DNA of 64,000 nt, from assembly GCA_902729315.2 (NCBI GenBank), contig LR746276.1:3888169-3952168 (forward strand), given 5' to 3'. Position 1 is the stretch's first letter, and each line of letters opens with the position of its first letter. Below the pieces are notes generated by a model. That model saw nothing but the letters and a program-made list of their open reading frames with translations, made no database searches and had not been told where the DNA came from. Made by a program: the position numbers and the translations under genes. This document shows positions 36,989 to 48,591 of the stretch, piece by piece. This DNA comes from Spirodela intermedia (taxonomy: Eukaryota > Streptophyta > Magnoliopsida > Alismatales > Araceae).

Positions 36989-39900
36989 ATGGCGGGCCTG
37001 GAGGTGTCAGGGCAACAGGGACCGGATCGGGCGGTGCCTGACGGTAGGTTTTGGAATCGCCATCTGATTTATCCGTTCCAATGTTTTTTTGGTCTGTGGT
37101 TTATTATTCTTTTGTGATCTGGCATGAGGGAGTGGTGGTTTTCCGTCTACCTCGGGGCCTAATTTACTTTAATTGATGGACAGCGGGGTGTTTTCGGTGG
37201 ATCCCGCTGTTATTGTCTGTTATATGTTAGTCTTGGTTGCATATGCCGTTTTTTAATTTGATTTTAATCTGCGGTAGATTTAATTTTACGGATGAAGATT
37301 GGACCTTAGATTGGCTCTACGACGCAAAAGCTTTCAGTGGATCGAGGAAGCCATAATGTGTGATCCGTAAAGAGAATATGTGAGACTCTCAATTTAGCAG
37401 CTTAGATAGGTAGGAACTGTGTTATTGTCCCCCGAGAACTTGAGATGCAGTCATTTTTGAGGCTCCATTGCCCATCGGTACTTCTTTTTCTTCGGAATCT
37501 GCATTTCATTTGTCATAAAAATTTCTTGGCACAGTTCATCACGCTACTGTCGATCTGGTTTTGAAAACTTTGCAGTTGTTTTTATCATGGTGCGGGTCTT
37601 TTATTTGAAGTTTCTGGTGTTACGTGGTTAAGGTTTCTGGTATTTCTCTTATTAACAAAAGACGTACTTGAAGGTCACCTTTTTGTAATGCCTTTTATTG
37701 CATTAATTATTTCATATCTTACGGCTTTGAAGCTACCAGTACATTTTCTCTTATTACGTCATATATTCTCTTGGTTTTTTTTCCCTTTCTTCATTTACTG
37801 GATGGTTTGATAGGCATACATCTTTTAGAAGGTTTTATAAATTCTGTGGCATATTGGTGATTCTGTGGAGTTCTCTCAATGAGATCCTTCCTTTTACTAT
37901 ATCATGCTAGTAGTTTCGCACTTTATATGAAGTATTTTGTTTTATAAGTTATTATTTGTACCTTTGTATTCGCCAGGAGATCTACAATTACTCCTCATTT
38001 GAAGAAGAAGGAACTGTAGGAAAGGATGCTTTCACCTCAATTCGTTGTATCTCTTCCTTTTCCTTGTGGACTCATGGTTCTTCTCTGCTCTCTCAGGTTC
38101 TACTGCGTTATTTAGAAAGCTTACACAGTTGACCCATAGAATCTTGGTTAGAGAAGCGCATATTAGGAATACTTCTGGTTCGACTATTTCCATTCATCCT
38201 GCCATTTAAATGGTATGAAACGATTCCGGGTTCACTTTCTAGATATAGAAATAGCACGAGGAGATAAGGCAGGTGAAGGCAAAATAGTAAATCTTATCAG
38301 CCAGATGCAGCCATTCATGAGCAGTTCACAATCATTTAATTTGTGGCCACATGCCACGAACTATGATGGTGAACTAGAGCATGAAGAACCTAATTCTGAG
38401 GCATTCGGGGAAATGTTGGCTTTGGCTACTTCATTGTGCAGCGGGGGAGAAAGAGAGGAGAGGACAGATCGATTAATCTCCCTTGGAAAAGATGATTGGG
38501 TTTGCCACTGGGGCAGATGTTGCTGATGCATTTGGATTGTGGCTTTGTGGTGTCAGACTGTGTTAACTGCCGATATTATTTAAGGTTTTTTTATTTATAT
38601 ATTGAAGGGGGTAGTTTTTTTTTTGGTCGTAGATTCCTTAGAAGGTAGTAAAGGTAGTAAAAAAGTAGGAACGGCAGGAATCTAGTGAAGAAAAAATGGT
38701 GCCATAGTTACTAACATTGAGCGGTTTATTTTCACTTCTTCTGTGGGTGCAACTCCATCTGAATGCTGCTTTGTTTTCATGGCATGATAATCGGTGCGCT
38801 GGGAATGATTTAGTAGGAAATATGATCTATTGACTGGGGAATCCACCCTCCAGTTATATTCGTATAAAAAATGGTTTTCCATCTGATATTTGCTCAATTC
38901 GGAGGCATAAAATCTTCATAACAGGTTCCAAAACACCAGATATTATTTTGGTTTATTTTTGTCCGATATGTTAAAGGAATAAGAATTTATCTCCAGTTTT
39001 TGTACATGTGCTGACGGGAGTAGGGAAACAAGGCTTCTTTTTCCAAGTGCTGTGCGTTGTTATGCCTTTAGGGATTTGGAGATAAGGCTCGTATTTGACC
39101 TCATCAAGTGTTCTAGTCGTAGGCTGAAAGTAACCTTGGTTCCCAATGGCTGAAACGCATCATTTATTTTTCCTTGTATCCTCTGTCCAATGATTTTTTG
39201 TGACTATCTCCGATGGCTATCCATTGCTTATTTCCCAGCCGTGGGAACTGAGTATTTTCTCTTTATTCCTTTTATTTTCTCTGGTGGCCCATCGTTTTCC
39301 GTTATTATTTTTTTTCTTCGGTTTCATTTTAAACGTACATGTTTGAACTGTATTTTTGGTAGCTGGAAGGCAGGGTGCCTCAATGCTGTTTGTATCTAAT
39401 GAACTTGAAATAAACATAGCACTTTTTAATCCCTTCTTTATTTGCAGGATTGTCCCCTTTGCTCATTATTTTGTAAATATGTGCCTAAAGCTACTTATTA
39501 TTCTGAGCGATTTTGTTCACTTGTTCTGAGAGTAGTTAATACCACATATTCATTTAAGTATTAATAAGAAAAAGATGTACAGATGTTTACGATCAGGTTC
39601 ACCAAAAATAAAAAAAATTAAGAACAATAAGCTGCAGAAAATTGGTGTAAAGCATGTTAGAAACTGAAGGTACTGAAAATGACGGAATTGCTTCCTTTTC
39701 ACTGCATAAAATTTCGGTCACTTTCAATCTAAGATAAATAAGAGCGAAACATGTTCCCTGCAAAGAGATTGTTCCACTCCAGATTAGCCCAAAGGATATG
39801 TGGGAGTAAGCTACCTTAACCTACAATCCTCTGTGAGTACTGAGTACATTCTACACTTTTAATACTATTAGAGAGCTTCTTGGGGACGAGCTTGTATGCT

Positions 39901-42900
39901 TGTCATGTGAAGAAGCTGCTTCTGTATCTCCTGTGAAAAATATCACCTTAGGAACATGCGATCCACGTCCTTTAATTCTTCTCCAGGTTGGCCGAGGGAA
40001 GTTTTGTTCCCATCCATATGAAAAGGTAATCAACCAAGAGGAAGCGGATTATGTGTGATCAATAGGAACATTGATTGGTCTACCATGGTCAACCAAACAT
40101 GAGCCATAGTTTATCTTCTACCTTTGAATAGAACCCTACATCTATTGGCTTTCAAAAGAAAAATGTTTGAGTTAATAGATCTTCTGAAAATTCGTGCGTA
40201 CTATGAAGAAATTTTGTCCCTATCCTTGTCAATCAAACTGGTTTTGTACGTTAATTAAGATTCTTTGCGCTTCTTGATTCCCACTGAAGGAAGTACCAAT
40301 GGGAAGGACTCCAATTGGCTAACCAGGAGCAAGTTTTGAGACTTTGAGAGAGAAGATAAGGGTTTTTGGTCTTCAGGTTTATGAAATCTGCATCGCCGAA
40401 TATTAAATTTATGAGCTAATAGTAAAAGCGGAGATTGAAAGATCACTAGTTTGGTAAAGTATCTTTACGTTGTAATTTGACATCGATTCTACATTGGAGA
40501 TGTTCGATATCAATTATATAAAAATGTCCTTCCGAATAGTATTTAGTCATTATTGGTTACATGTTAAATTTTCTATGGTGACAGGGTCCAGAAACGTCTA
40601 TGAATTAGTTTTGGAATAACAAGAGCAAGAACTAGCTGATAAAAATGGAATGATTACAGCGTTTGCTCCTTATTTTAGATAATTCTAAAAGACAGTTTCC
40701 TCCATGTTTCTGTTAATGTTGTATCTTGTTGGTCAGACTTTATGAAAAACAAGATATGCACAGGCATTCCGTCTTTTTTAGGCGAGGTGGAAAATGTTTT
40801 TATTTTTGAGGAAGATCATTCTTTTAAATTCTGAAAACTCAAGCCTTCTGCTATCAGGCGAATTATGTTGTGGCAGTTTTCCCGCTACATCTTTCTTCCT
40901 ATTTTTTTCTTTTTATGTACATTTCACTGTAACTTAAATGAAATTTTGACATACTCTGGAATACATCTGAAGGTCTGACTTTCAGAACGGGTCATCTTAG
41001 TTTATTGTCCAAGGATCATGTCTCTCATCAGGCCAGTTTGTATTACTCAGTTTCCTTGAAGAACTTGCTTAGGTGTTCCATTCAATGGACACTTTCTCTG
41101 GATAGGAGGTGGAGGCAATGTAAGCATTTTTAAGCCTGAGAAAGCTGCTGTCTTTCCTTGAACTCCACAATCCTATTTCTATTCCCAAGTCGTGTAGATT
41201 TGGAATGCTGTCATCGATTCTTAGTTCTGGGGATTTCTGATTTGAATATATTGGATCGTGGCTCGGAGTTTTTGGGGATATTGCTATAGATTAAGCAGCT
41301 GGTTGGAATTTCAGAATGGACTAATTTAACCCTCTTTTGTGTTTTAATTTTATCATTTATGCTTTTCCCCGAGCATTAAGAAAGCTCTCTTCATTGTTAA
41401 TAGCGTTCTGAAATTTGCAGTAAAATTTATATGAGATGAGTATATTTTAAAATAGAGTTTATCAGAATTCGTCCTTTATTTTTTTAGTTATAATATTTAA
41501 TTTATGAGGGATATCCTATTTACTACTCATGCATGAGGGTTTAAACGTTCATAATTTTTTTTTCATATGCTTTTTCCAGAGTCTGCAGAATCTCTTGGCA
41601 CATTGACGATAGCTGATGAAGAAGAACCTTCTGGTTCAGAGAATCTGAAAGACCAGGTATCTTTTTAATGAATATATAACATCTATCGTTTATGAAATTC
41701 ATGGTAATTTCGGCGGTTATATGTCAGATTTCTTCAACTAAAGATGAAAAGATAACATCTCCAAGAGTTCCGTCCAATGCTACTGCCACTGATCCCCCTG
41801 AGGAGACAACCATCCAACTGGGATCATTTGATGCAGGTCCTGATGGTAATAGCTACCAGCCAAACACGTATCAACAGGCACACACCATATATTATGGAGG
41901 TCAGTGCAACTAACATCAGTTGGGGACTTGCTGTCTACACCTGTTGCCATTTTGGACAGTTTTATCTGAACAGATGACCCATAAAAGGATTAACACTTTT
42001 TCTACCAGACGGATTATATGTTACTAGAACATGGCGCAACCTTTTATTCAGCAGACCTCCATACATGGGATTCTATCAGTATCTTAAAAGAATAAGACCA
42101 CAAAATTCCTGTATATTTTCTATCAAAGATCCTTATCATTTCTGTAGCTATGGTGTGCAAAAAGTAAAATTGAAGGTACCATGGGATTTTTTAATGAAAA
42201 ATTAAAACCATGATCAGGTACTAGAGCCGTACAAATCTACTCTGGTACAAATCCAGTAAATATACTGGATTGTTTAATTTATACCATACTTGAGTTTGAC
42301 CCAATTCCGATTTCGGGTTTGACCGAGAAAAGATTAGGAGCACCCCTTCATTTTGCCCTGTCAGGAGATGTGTCACATTTTATGACTCTAAGCTGTAAGG
42401 TCGTAGGCCGTCACATTTCTCTGTGGCGCTAGTTACTATGTATAAACTAAAATCATGGGTATATTTCTTAGAGTTTAACTAAGAAATATACAATGTAACT
42501 AGATGTTCTTGAAAAAGCAGAATTGGGTTATAATATTATATTGATTCGTGTTGTTGATATAAAAAATATGATCAATGAATTGAATTTTCCCAAGTTTTGT
42601 GAAATTTATTTTCAAGACCATTACCGGAAATATGAAAGAAAAAACTTGGAAATATGAATCAATAAAAAAGCATGGGCCAACATCAATGCAAGTAAAAAGG
42701 AACAGAAAATATCCTTCTCCAGGTGAAGGGTGGGAATTCCGTATCTAATAAATATCTGTCTGTCAATATTTCCCATTATCCAAAACCTCGAAGCTGCTCT
42801 CAAGAACTATCTTTATTCTGAATGAATTGTAGTGATATTTTCTTATATTTCCAAATTAAGAATTTTTCTTTCTCAGTGGTTACATTGATAATTCTAAAAA

Positions 42901-45900
42901 ATATTTAAATAAGAATTTACGTGAGAATGCATGATATGATGCTTCTTTGTTCTAGAAAATTAAATGACGAATTGTAGTGAAATACAGTACAGATTCCACA
43001 TTGATTTTCTCCTATCATGTTTTGACTTCTTGGTGTTAACTCTAGAATTTTTGAAAATTTGGAGCTGTTATTGAGGGCTGTTAAGCATCTTAAAAGTAAA
43101 CAAACTACTATGTAGTATACATTGCAAGTGGATGATTACTGCCTTTCACTCCACGAGGCGCTCATTCTCCAATAATCCACTTTTATTACTTCTATTTCTT
43201 TTCTCCAATTTGAGTAATTTTTACCTGCGTATGGTATCATTTTTCTCAGGTTATGAGAATTCTCGAGCAATGTGGGATGAATATCCTCAGTTCTTGAATT
43301 CTGAAGGGATGGAATTGGGATCACATGTAAGTATGGGGGGGAAATACACTATTGATCTTTCTGTTTCGCATTATTTCCCTTTCCTGTGGGTTGATCCCTT
43401 TTTTTCTCCTTTATTCATCTGAAGGGTGCCCTTCCTCTCATATTCCATACTGGTTACGGGTACAGTCCTCAGATGCCTTTTGGACCATATTCTCCTGTCA
43501 CTACACCTTTGCCTTTGGTGAGGAGAGAAAGCCAGATGTACTCCACCCAACAATCCCATTTTACTGGGCCCTATTATCAACAACCAGGCCCTAATACTGT
43601 GGCATATTTGAATTCACCTTCATCATCATCTCAAGCAAACTTGACAACATCAATTGGCGTTCAGCAGAAAGGCACTATTCTTACTGATCCGAATTCCATT
43701 GGTATGTTGTTTGGGCCTGGACCTAGTTTTGCTGCTTCAAATGGATCTTCTGGGGGAGGAAACATTTCTGGCAGTTCTGGTAACCCATATTTTCATGATA
43801 CGTGGCAAGTGTTTGATGGATTTGGTCCTGGTGGCCTCTGGTCAGATTGGTTGAAATCACCAGATGGGCTGAGGCCTATGACTCCGTTGTCACCTGCAGC
43901 TTCACCACAACCAATTGGAGTTGGGACATTTGGACATGGTCTATCTCCCTTTTCTTCTGGAATGGTACCTTTCATTTATGCGTCTATAGAATAATATAAC
44001 TCCTCTCTTAGAAATCATAGTATCATGTTGCTACCGAAAAAAATCCTACCTGTATTACAATATTGCAATAGGTTTTTGAGGTTCAATCCTTATTTACTAT
44101 AATTTCTTGTCTAATGTTGTCTCTTCAGTTGACGGTTTTTGCTGATATTTGACGAAGTATTTATTCAAGAGGATTCAGATACATATTTACAAAAGAAGCC
44201 ATGGAAATTTTGATATGTTATCATATATATGGATAAATCTAAAATAAAAGAGAAAATATATTGAGAAGAAATGGCAGATAATCTTCACCATTAGAAAGGA
44301 GAATATTAAGAATCTGGGGACTTTGGGAAAATAAAAAAAAAATGGAAGAATTATGAGAAAGTGCCTTTTCTTTTCGTCATCTCAGGATCAGGCTGAATCA
44401 AGCATGAGTCCAGACTGTGAACAGCATCTTGAATGGCTGATTTGGTACACTATAACCTAGAAAGAAAATGTGATGCTGACAATTCTTCATATCGGCCACA
44501 GAGTCCATTGAAATCGAGAGACTGGAAGTTATTTTCTCCCTCATCCAAATCATCAAATAATCCTTGTATTTTTCTTCCTTATCTACAATGGATATGTGGT
44601 GAATCTAGATTCCAGTTGGGATTTCATAGCTCAAATTCGATTATCCAGAAAGCATAGAAAACTGGATAGAAAGGGAATGTACTGTTTCCTAATCCTCGCT
44701 GGAGAAGTTTCTACCTTTAGCAGCTTATGGAACGTACCAGACATAAATAAAATATCCTTTATAACATTTAATTTGATGTTAATATTCCTCGAATGTCTAA
44801 TACCATTTTCATCATAGCTCAGTTTGATTCCAATAAAGAATTGGCAGCTACATATGAAAGATAGTGTAATGTATCCCTATCCTGTCGTAGAAAAGTTTCT
44901 ACCTTCAGCACTAGTATGATGGATTGAACATAAACAAACTTCTCTGTTAGACTTGGACGTTTGATGCTGAGTTTCCTAGATTCCTAATATTATATCTACT
45001 TGGTTTGGGGAAAAGAGAGTTAACTGATTGAGAGTATATGACAAAAAATCAACCAAATTTCCAACTAGTGATTGGTTTTTCCTTTTTCCTTTTCTTTGAA
45101 GAAAGATATAAAGCTGCCTCCATGTGTTCAATATACTGTTTTTCTTCCTCGCACCATCTCAACATGACTCATGCCTTGTGAAACTCACTTCTGACTGACG
45201 TACCTCACATAAGGATATTTCTTTGATGATGTCTACTTTTTTAACGTTTTCCCTAATCTGGCAGAACTTATATTATAATGTCCTAATTTGCTGCCTTGAA
45301 CAAAAATCAGTGATCAAAGTTTCGTTTGAGGGAGCTTACCCTGTCTTTTTATTTTGTGGAGTGACAGTTGAGATCGTCAACATCAGCGCTAAAAATAGAA
45401 TTAAGTAAGCTGTTGTGTGGGATGCTCAAACACTGCCAAATGGTCTTATGGGAGCAGGTCTCATTACTTGTCACATGAGAGGGCGCTGTTCTTATTGCCA
45501 AATAAACTCGATTTCTGGTTATAAATACCCATTATTATGAACGAAGAAGATAAGCTCAGGGAGCAGGAATGGGATATGATAATGTTGAATCATGAAAATA
45601 AGAGTTGAGGATCTAAAATAGGGTGATTACCCTGAGTAGTGTTAATGTCATCCATAATTATTTTCTCTGTTTATCTGACATCTGTTTCTATCTTTCCATG
45701 TGCATATACACCCCTTATTAGCCAAGGAAACTAATAGGACTCGAGCTCTCTTAGGAAGTAGGTCGAGGATCAACATTTCTAACAAGAATCGCAATCAAAC
45801 TCCACCTTTCTCTTATAGATACCTGACGACGTTCACTCGTGATCTTGTGTGAACTTCTGGAAGCAGTTTTACGATTCATTCAGACTCAATACTTCCATTC

Positions 45901-47370
45901 ATTTATCATGGTGTCGGTCTAGATTATGCAGCTTCTACGCCGTTGAATGTGTTTTTATGTTACCAAAGCAGATAAAGTTAAAGATCCTGATCAAAGATAA
46001 TTTCTTCTAAGTCATTTATATTTTTGTTACTGTCTCTCAAGATTTTATTGAGCACACTGGTTGCTGTATTCAATTATTTTTTCATGAACTTCTACTGGTT
46101 AGTTTAATTCCGCATCTAAATGCCCAGGGATCTCCACGGCAAAGACCCTATGATAGAGAGTACCAACGCGGAGGAATACGTCGTCAAGGAACCGATTTTG
46201 CGGTTAACGTGGGATTGAATGGTTACGGATTAGTCGCCGTTGACAAAGGCCGACCGCGAGGAACTGGCAGTGCTGATTTGTGCAGCTGCAACGGTCCACT
46301 TGACTTCCTTAACGAGCAAAACCGTGGACCACGGGCTATAAAACCAAGGAACTTGGCTGGAGATCCAAATTCACCCGTTGATGTAAAGTCAACAGGTGTT
46401 CGAGTGGACTACGAATCCTACAACAATCCGGACTTCAAGACCGAGTACGACGACGCCAGATTTTTTATCATCAAATCCTACAGTGAAGATAACGTGCACA
46501 AGAGCATCAAGTACGGTGTCTGGGCGAGCACGCCAAACGGGAACAAGAAGCTGGACGGCGCTTACAGTGAGGCAAAGGGAAAGGGAGCCGAATGCCCGGT
46601 CTTTTTACTCTTTTCGGTAATTTCTCTATCCGGGTACCTGTTTGTTTTTTTTTTTTTTACCTGAAAAGCATCATTCGCTGCCTGTTGAAAGGTGGCCCCA
46701 GTTTTGGCGGTGGTCAGCTTTGACTGGGTTGAACTGGACATAGGTCAACGCAAGCGCACATTTCTGTGGGGTGGCGGAGATGGTTGGGGCGGTGAATTTT
46801 GAGAAGAGCGTGGACTATTGGCAGCAGGACAAGTGGAGCGGTCATTTCCCCGTTAAGTGGCACGTGGTGAAGGATGTTCCCAACAGCCTGTTCCGTCATA
46901 TCATCCTCGAGAACAACGACAACAAGCCTGTGACGAACAGCCGAGACACGCAGGAGGTGCCGATCTTCTTCATTTTTCTATTTCTCTACTCCCTATTTCG
47001 CGCCTGAGCTCTCCATTCATGGGGTAATCTGAGAAACAGTGGTTTGCTGTGTCATATTAGAATGGGGGAGCAGCCATCGCTCTCAAGTAAAATGAGAAGG
47101 AGGGATGTTAAATACGAGGTTCTTTCGTCTGATTCCAGACGGATGAAATGATCTTCGTCTTCCACCTCATTATTAATTAGGTCAGATCCACGAGCTAGTT
47201 AATATCCTTGCAAAATCATGTGGGCTCTATCTCTGTGCAGGTGAAATTGGAGCAGGGCCTGGAGATGCTGAATATCTTTAAGAACCATGAAGCTCGGATG
47301 TCCATTCTCGACGACTTCGATTTCTACGAGGAGAGGCAGAAAGCCATGCAGGAGAGGAAAGCCCATCAGA

Positions 47371-47403
<33 letters not shown>

Positions 47404-47657
47404 TGGACAGTTCGCCAGCGCAGTTTCCGGCGATGTCGGTGGGCGGCGGGCGGTACAATCCGGGGACGGCCGCCGGCAGCGGCGACTATGTGAGCCAGTC
47501 GTTTGCGAAGACGTTTGCGCAGGCCGTGAGGCTGGACGAGAAGAAGGACGAGTCGGCGGCGACGACGGTGGCGGGGGAGGGGGTCCCCGCCGCCGCCGTC
47601 GCTGCTGAATGCTTCCCAAATATGGGCCTGGCGGCGCCGGTGAAGGGCGGCGGATAG
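36989..47657 (+). CDS. YTH-domain m6A reader, ECT (YTHDF) family, 8 exons
   Basis: Cytoplasmic reader of N6-methyladenosine in mRNA. Exons: 36989-37043, 41580-41656, 41728-41899, 43250-43326, 43425-43964, 46128-46616, 46744-46956, 47241-47657; all junctions are GT..AG with matching phase, giving 679 aa. Seen: a short first exon ([18 protein letters not shown]), a disordered N-terminus with [31 protein letters not shown] and many Y/Q/P/G/S residues, as in ECT proteins that phase-separate. The YTH domain starts near residue 417 ([20 protein letters not shown]). The aromatic cage Trp residues are visible: W439 (GVWAST), W496 and W501 (YWQQDKW). [20 protein letters not shown] and the RDTQEVKLEQG segment complete the domain. 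A Gln10 tract from (CAG)10 follows. Exon 1 was chosen because its phase-1 end joins exon 2 in frame; the alternative ATG at 36984 is out of frame. Closest ECT subclade not resolved. Confidence 0.93.
37044..41579 (+). other. ECT intron 1 (4.5 kb)
   Basis: Large first intron, donor ACG|GTAGGT, acceptor TTTTTCCAG|AG. T-rich throughout. It contains a 103-codon open frame at 38215-38526 of unknown status (see findings). No transposon motif recognised. Confidence 0.75.
41900..43249 (+). other. ECT intron 3
   Basis: 1350-bp AT-rich intron between YYGG and YENS exons (phase 1). No other feature seen. Confidence 0.8.
43965..46127 (+). other. ECT intron 5
   Basis: 2163-bp intron separating the disordered region exon from the YTH exon. 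Contains a degenerate duplication at about 44670-45000. Confidence 0.8.
44670..45000. repeat. Degenerate tandem duplication in ECT intron 5
   Basis: Two units of about 190-200 bp share GTAATGTA/GGAATGTA, AGTTTCTACCTT(T/C)AGCA, ACATAAA(T/C)AAA and TTTGATG followed by TCC(T/A) blocks in the same order. Copies start near 44670 and 44860. Confidence 0.6.
47373..47402 (+). repeat. (CAG)10 coding for Gln10 in the ECT protein
   Basis: Ten perfect CAG codons just after the YTH domain, in frame, encoding a polyglutamine tract. A pure trinucleotide run is likely to vary in length. Confidence 0.95.
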
Positions 47658-47825
47658 GGAGACCGCCCACCATCACCGCCATTCGCTGCTGCCTCATTGG
47701 AGCATTTGGTCTGGTTTGCTTGATTTCTTCTGCTCTCTCCCTATCAGGGTTGGAAATGTAGCTACCGCAAAAATCTACCCCTCTTTTCTAATGCTCTTTG
47801 TATAGTTCCCAGACCGGAAGGCATG

Positions 47826-47841
47826 AATAAAGATGAATAAA
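47826..47841 (+). terminator. Tandem AATAAA poly(A) signals of the ECT gene
   Basis: AATAAA at 47826-47831 and 47836-47841, about 170-180 bp after the stop codon, fits a plant near-upstream polyadenylation element. Confidence 0.6.
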
Positions 47842-47868
47842 GATGAACAAGCCTGAGTTTCTGACGCT

Positions 47869-47872
<4 letters not shown>

Positions 47873-47908
<36 letters not shown>
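47873..47908. repeat. (GA)n microsatellite
   Basis: About 17 GA repeats just past the ECT poly(A) signals. Confidence 0.9.
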
Positions 47909-47910
<2 letters not shown>

Positions 47911-48330
47911 AAGTGACTGAAACATCCCATCTCATGTCCTCTGCATTGATTGCCTCGACGTCACATACGATTGTTCAACCCTATGTAATAATCTATTCCA
48001 AGTGGGGGCTTATTCAATAATAAACATAATCACTCTTATTCACGGCTCAAGGGCTTATGCGACGAAATTATTAGCTAGTTGCAGCCAACGAGGTCACACA
48101 CTCTTGACTTTTTCATCATTGGTTGCAACAGTTTTTAGCTTCCAAATGTAAGTAATGTTTTCATAAGAATAATAATAATACCTAATAATAGAGCATAATA
48201 ATAATAAAAAACAATAATATTAGAACAAACTAGACAAAGGTATGGAATTGCAGATTTAGCAAGATCAATGAGCTTAAATAGGAGAATGGACGATGTTGCT
48301 GACATATTATGTAATCTTGTTTTTGGGTTT
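47909..48330. other. Spacer between ECT 3' end and retrotransposon
   Basis: About 420 bp, AT-rich, with a short AATAATAAT-type stretch near 48165-48220. Nothing else seen. Confidence 0.6.
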
Positions 48331-48591
48331 TGTTCTATGTATTTTTTGATCTTTTCTCTTGTTTTTCCTTCTCTAGTCATTATGAACTGAATTGTGTTAG
48401 TTTGGACCAGTCCAATTCACCATCTACATTAGCAGACACTATAAATATCAGTGTTGATGCAAGTCCTAAAAGTGAAAACATGAAATAGGCTTTTAGGGTT
48501 TTAGGTGTCTCCTCATCTCTTGCTCCGTCCCCCCTCTGTTGCTATCGTGGCCGAAGATTAGAGAAGATTGAGGATTTCAGGCACTTAGACA
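48331..48591 (+). repeat. 5' LTR of the copia relic
   Basis: Begins TGTTCTATGT and shares with the 3' copy the blocks CCAATTC, ACTATAAAT/TTATAAATACC, CCTAAAAGTGA, ACATGAAATAGG/GCATGAAATAGG, CTCATCTC and GAGGATTTCAGGCAC. TATAAAT near 48441 may be its TATA box. Confidence 0.8.
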
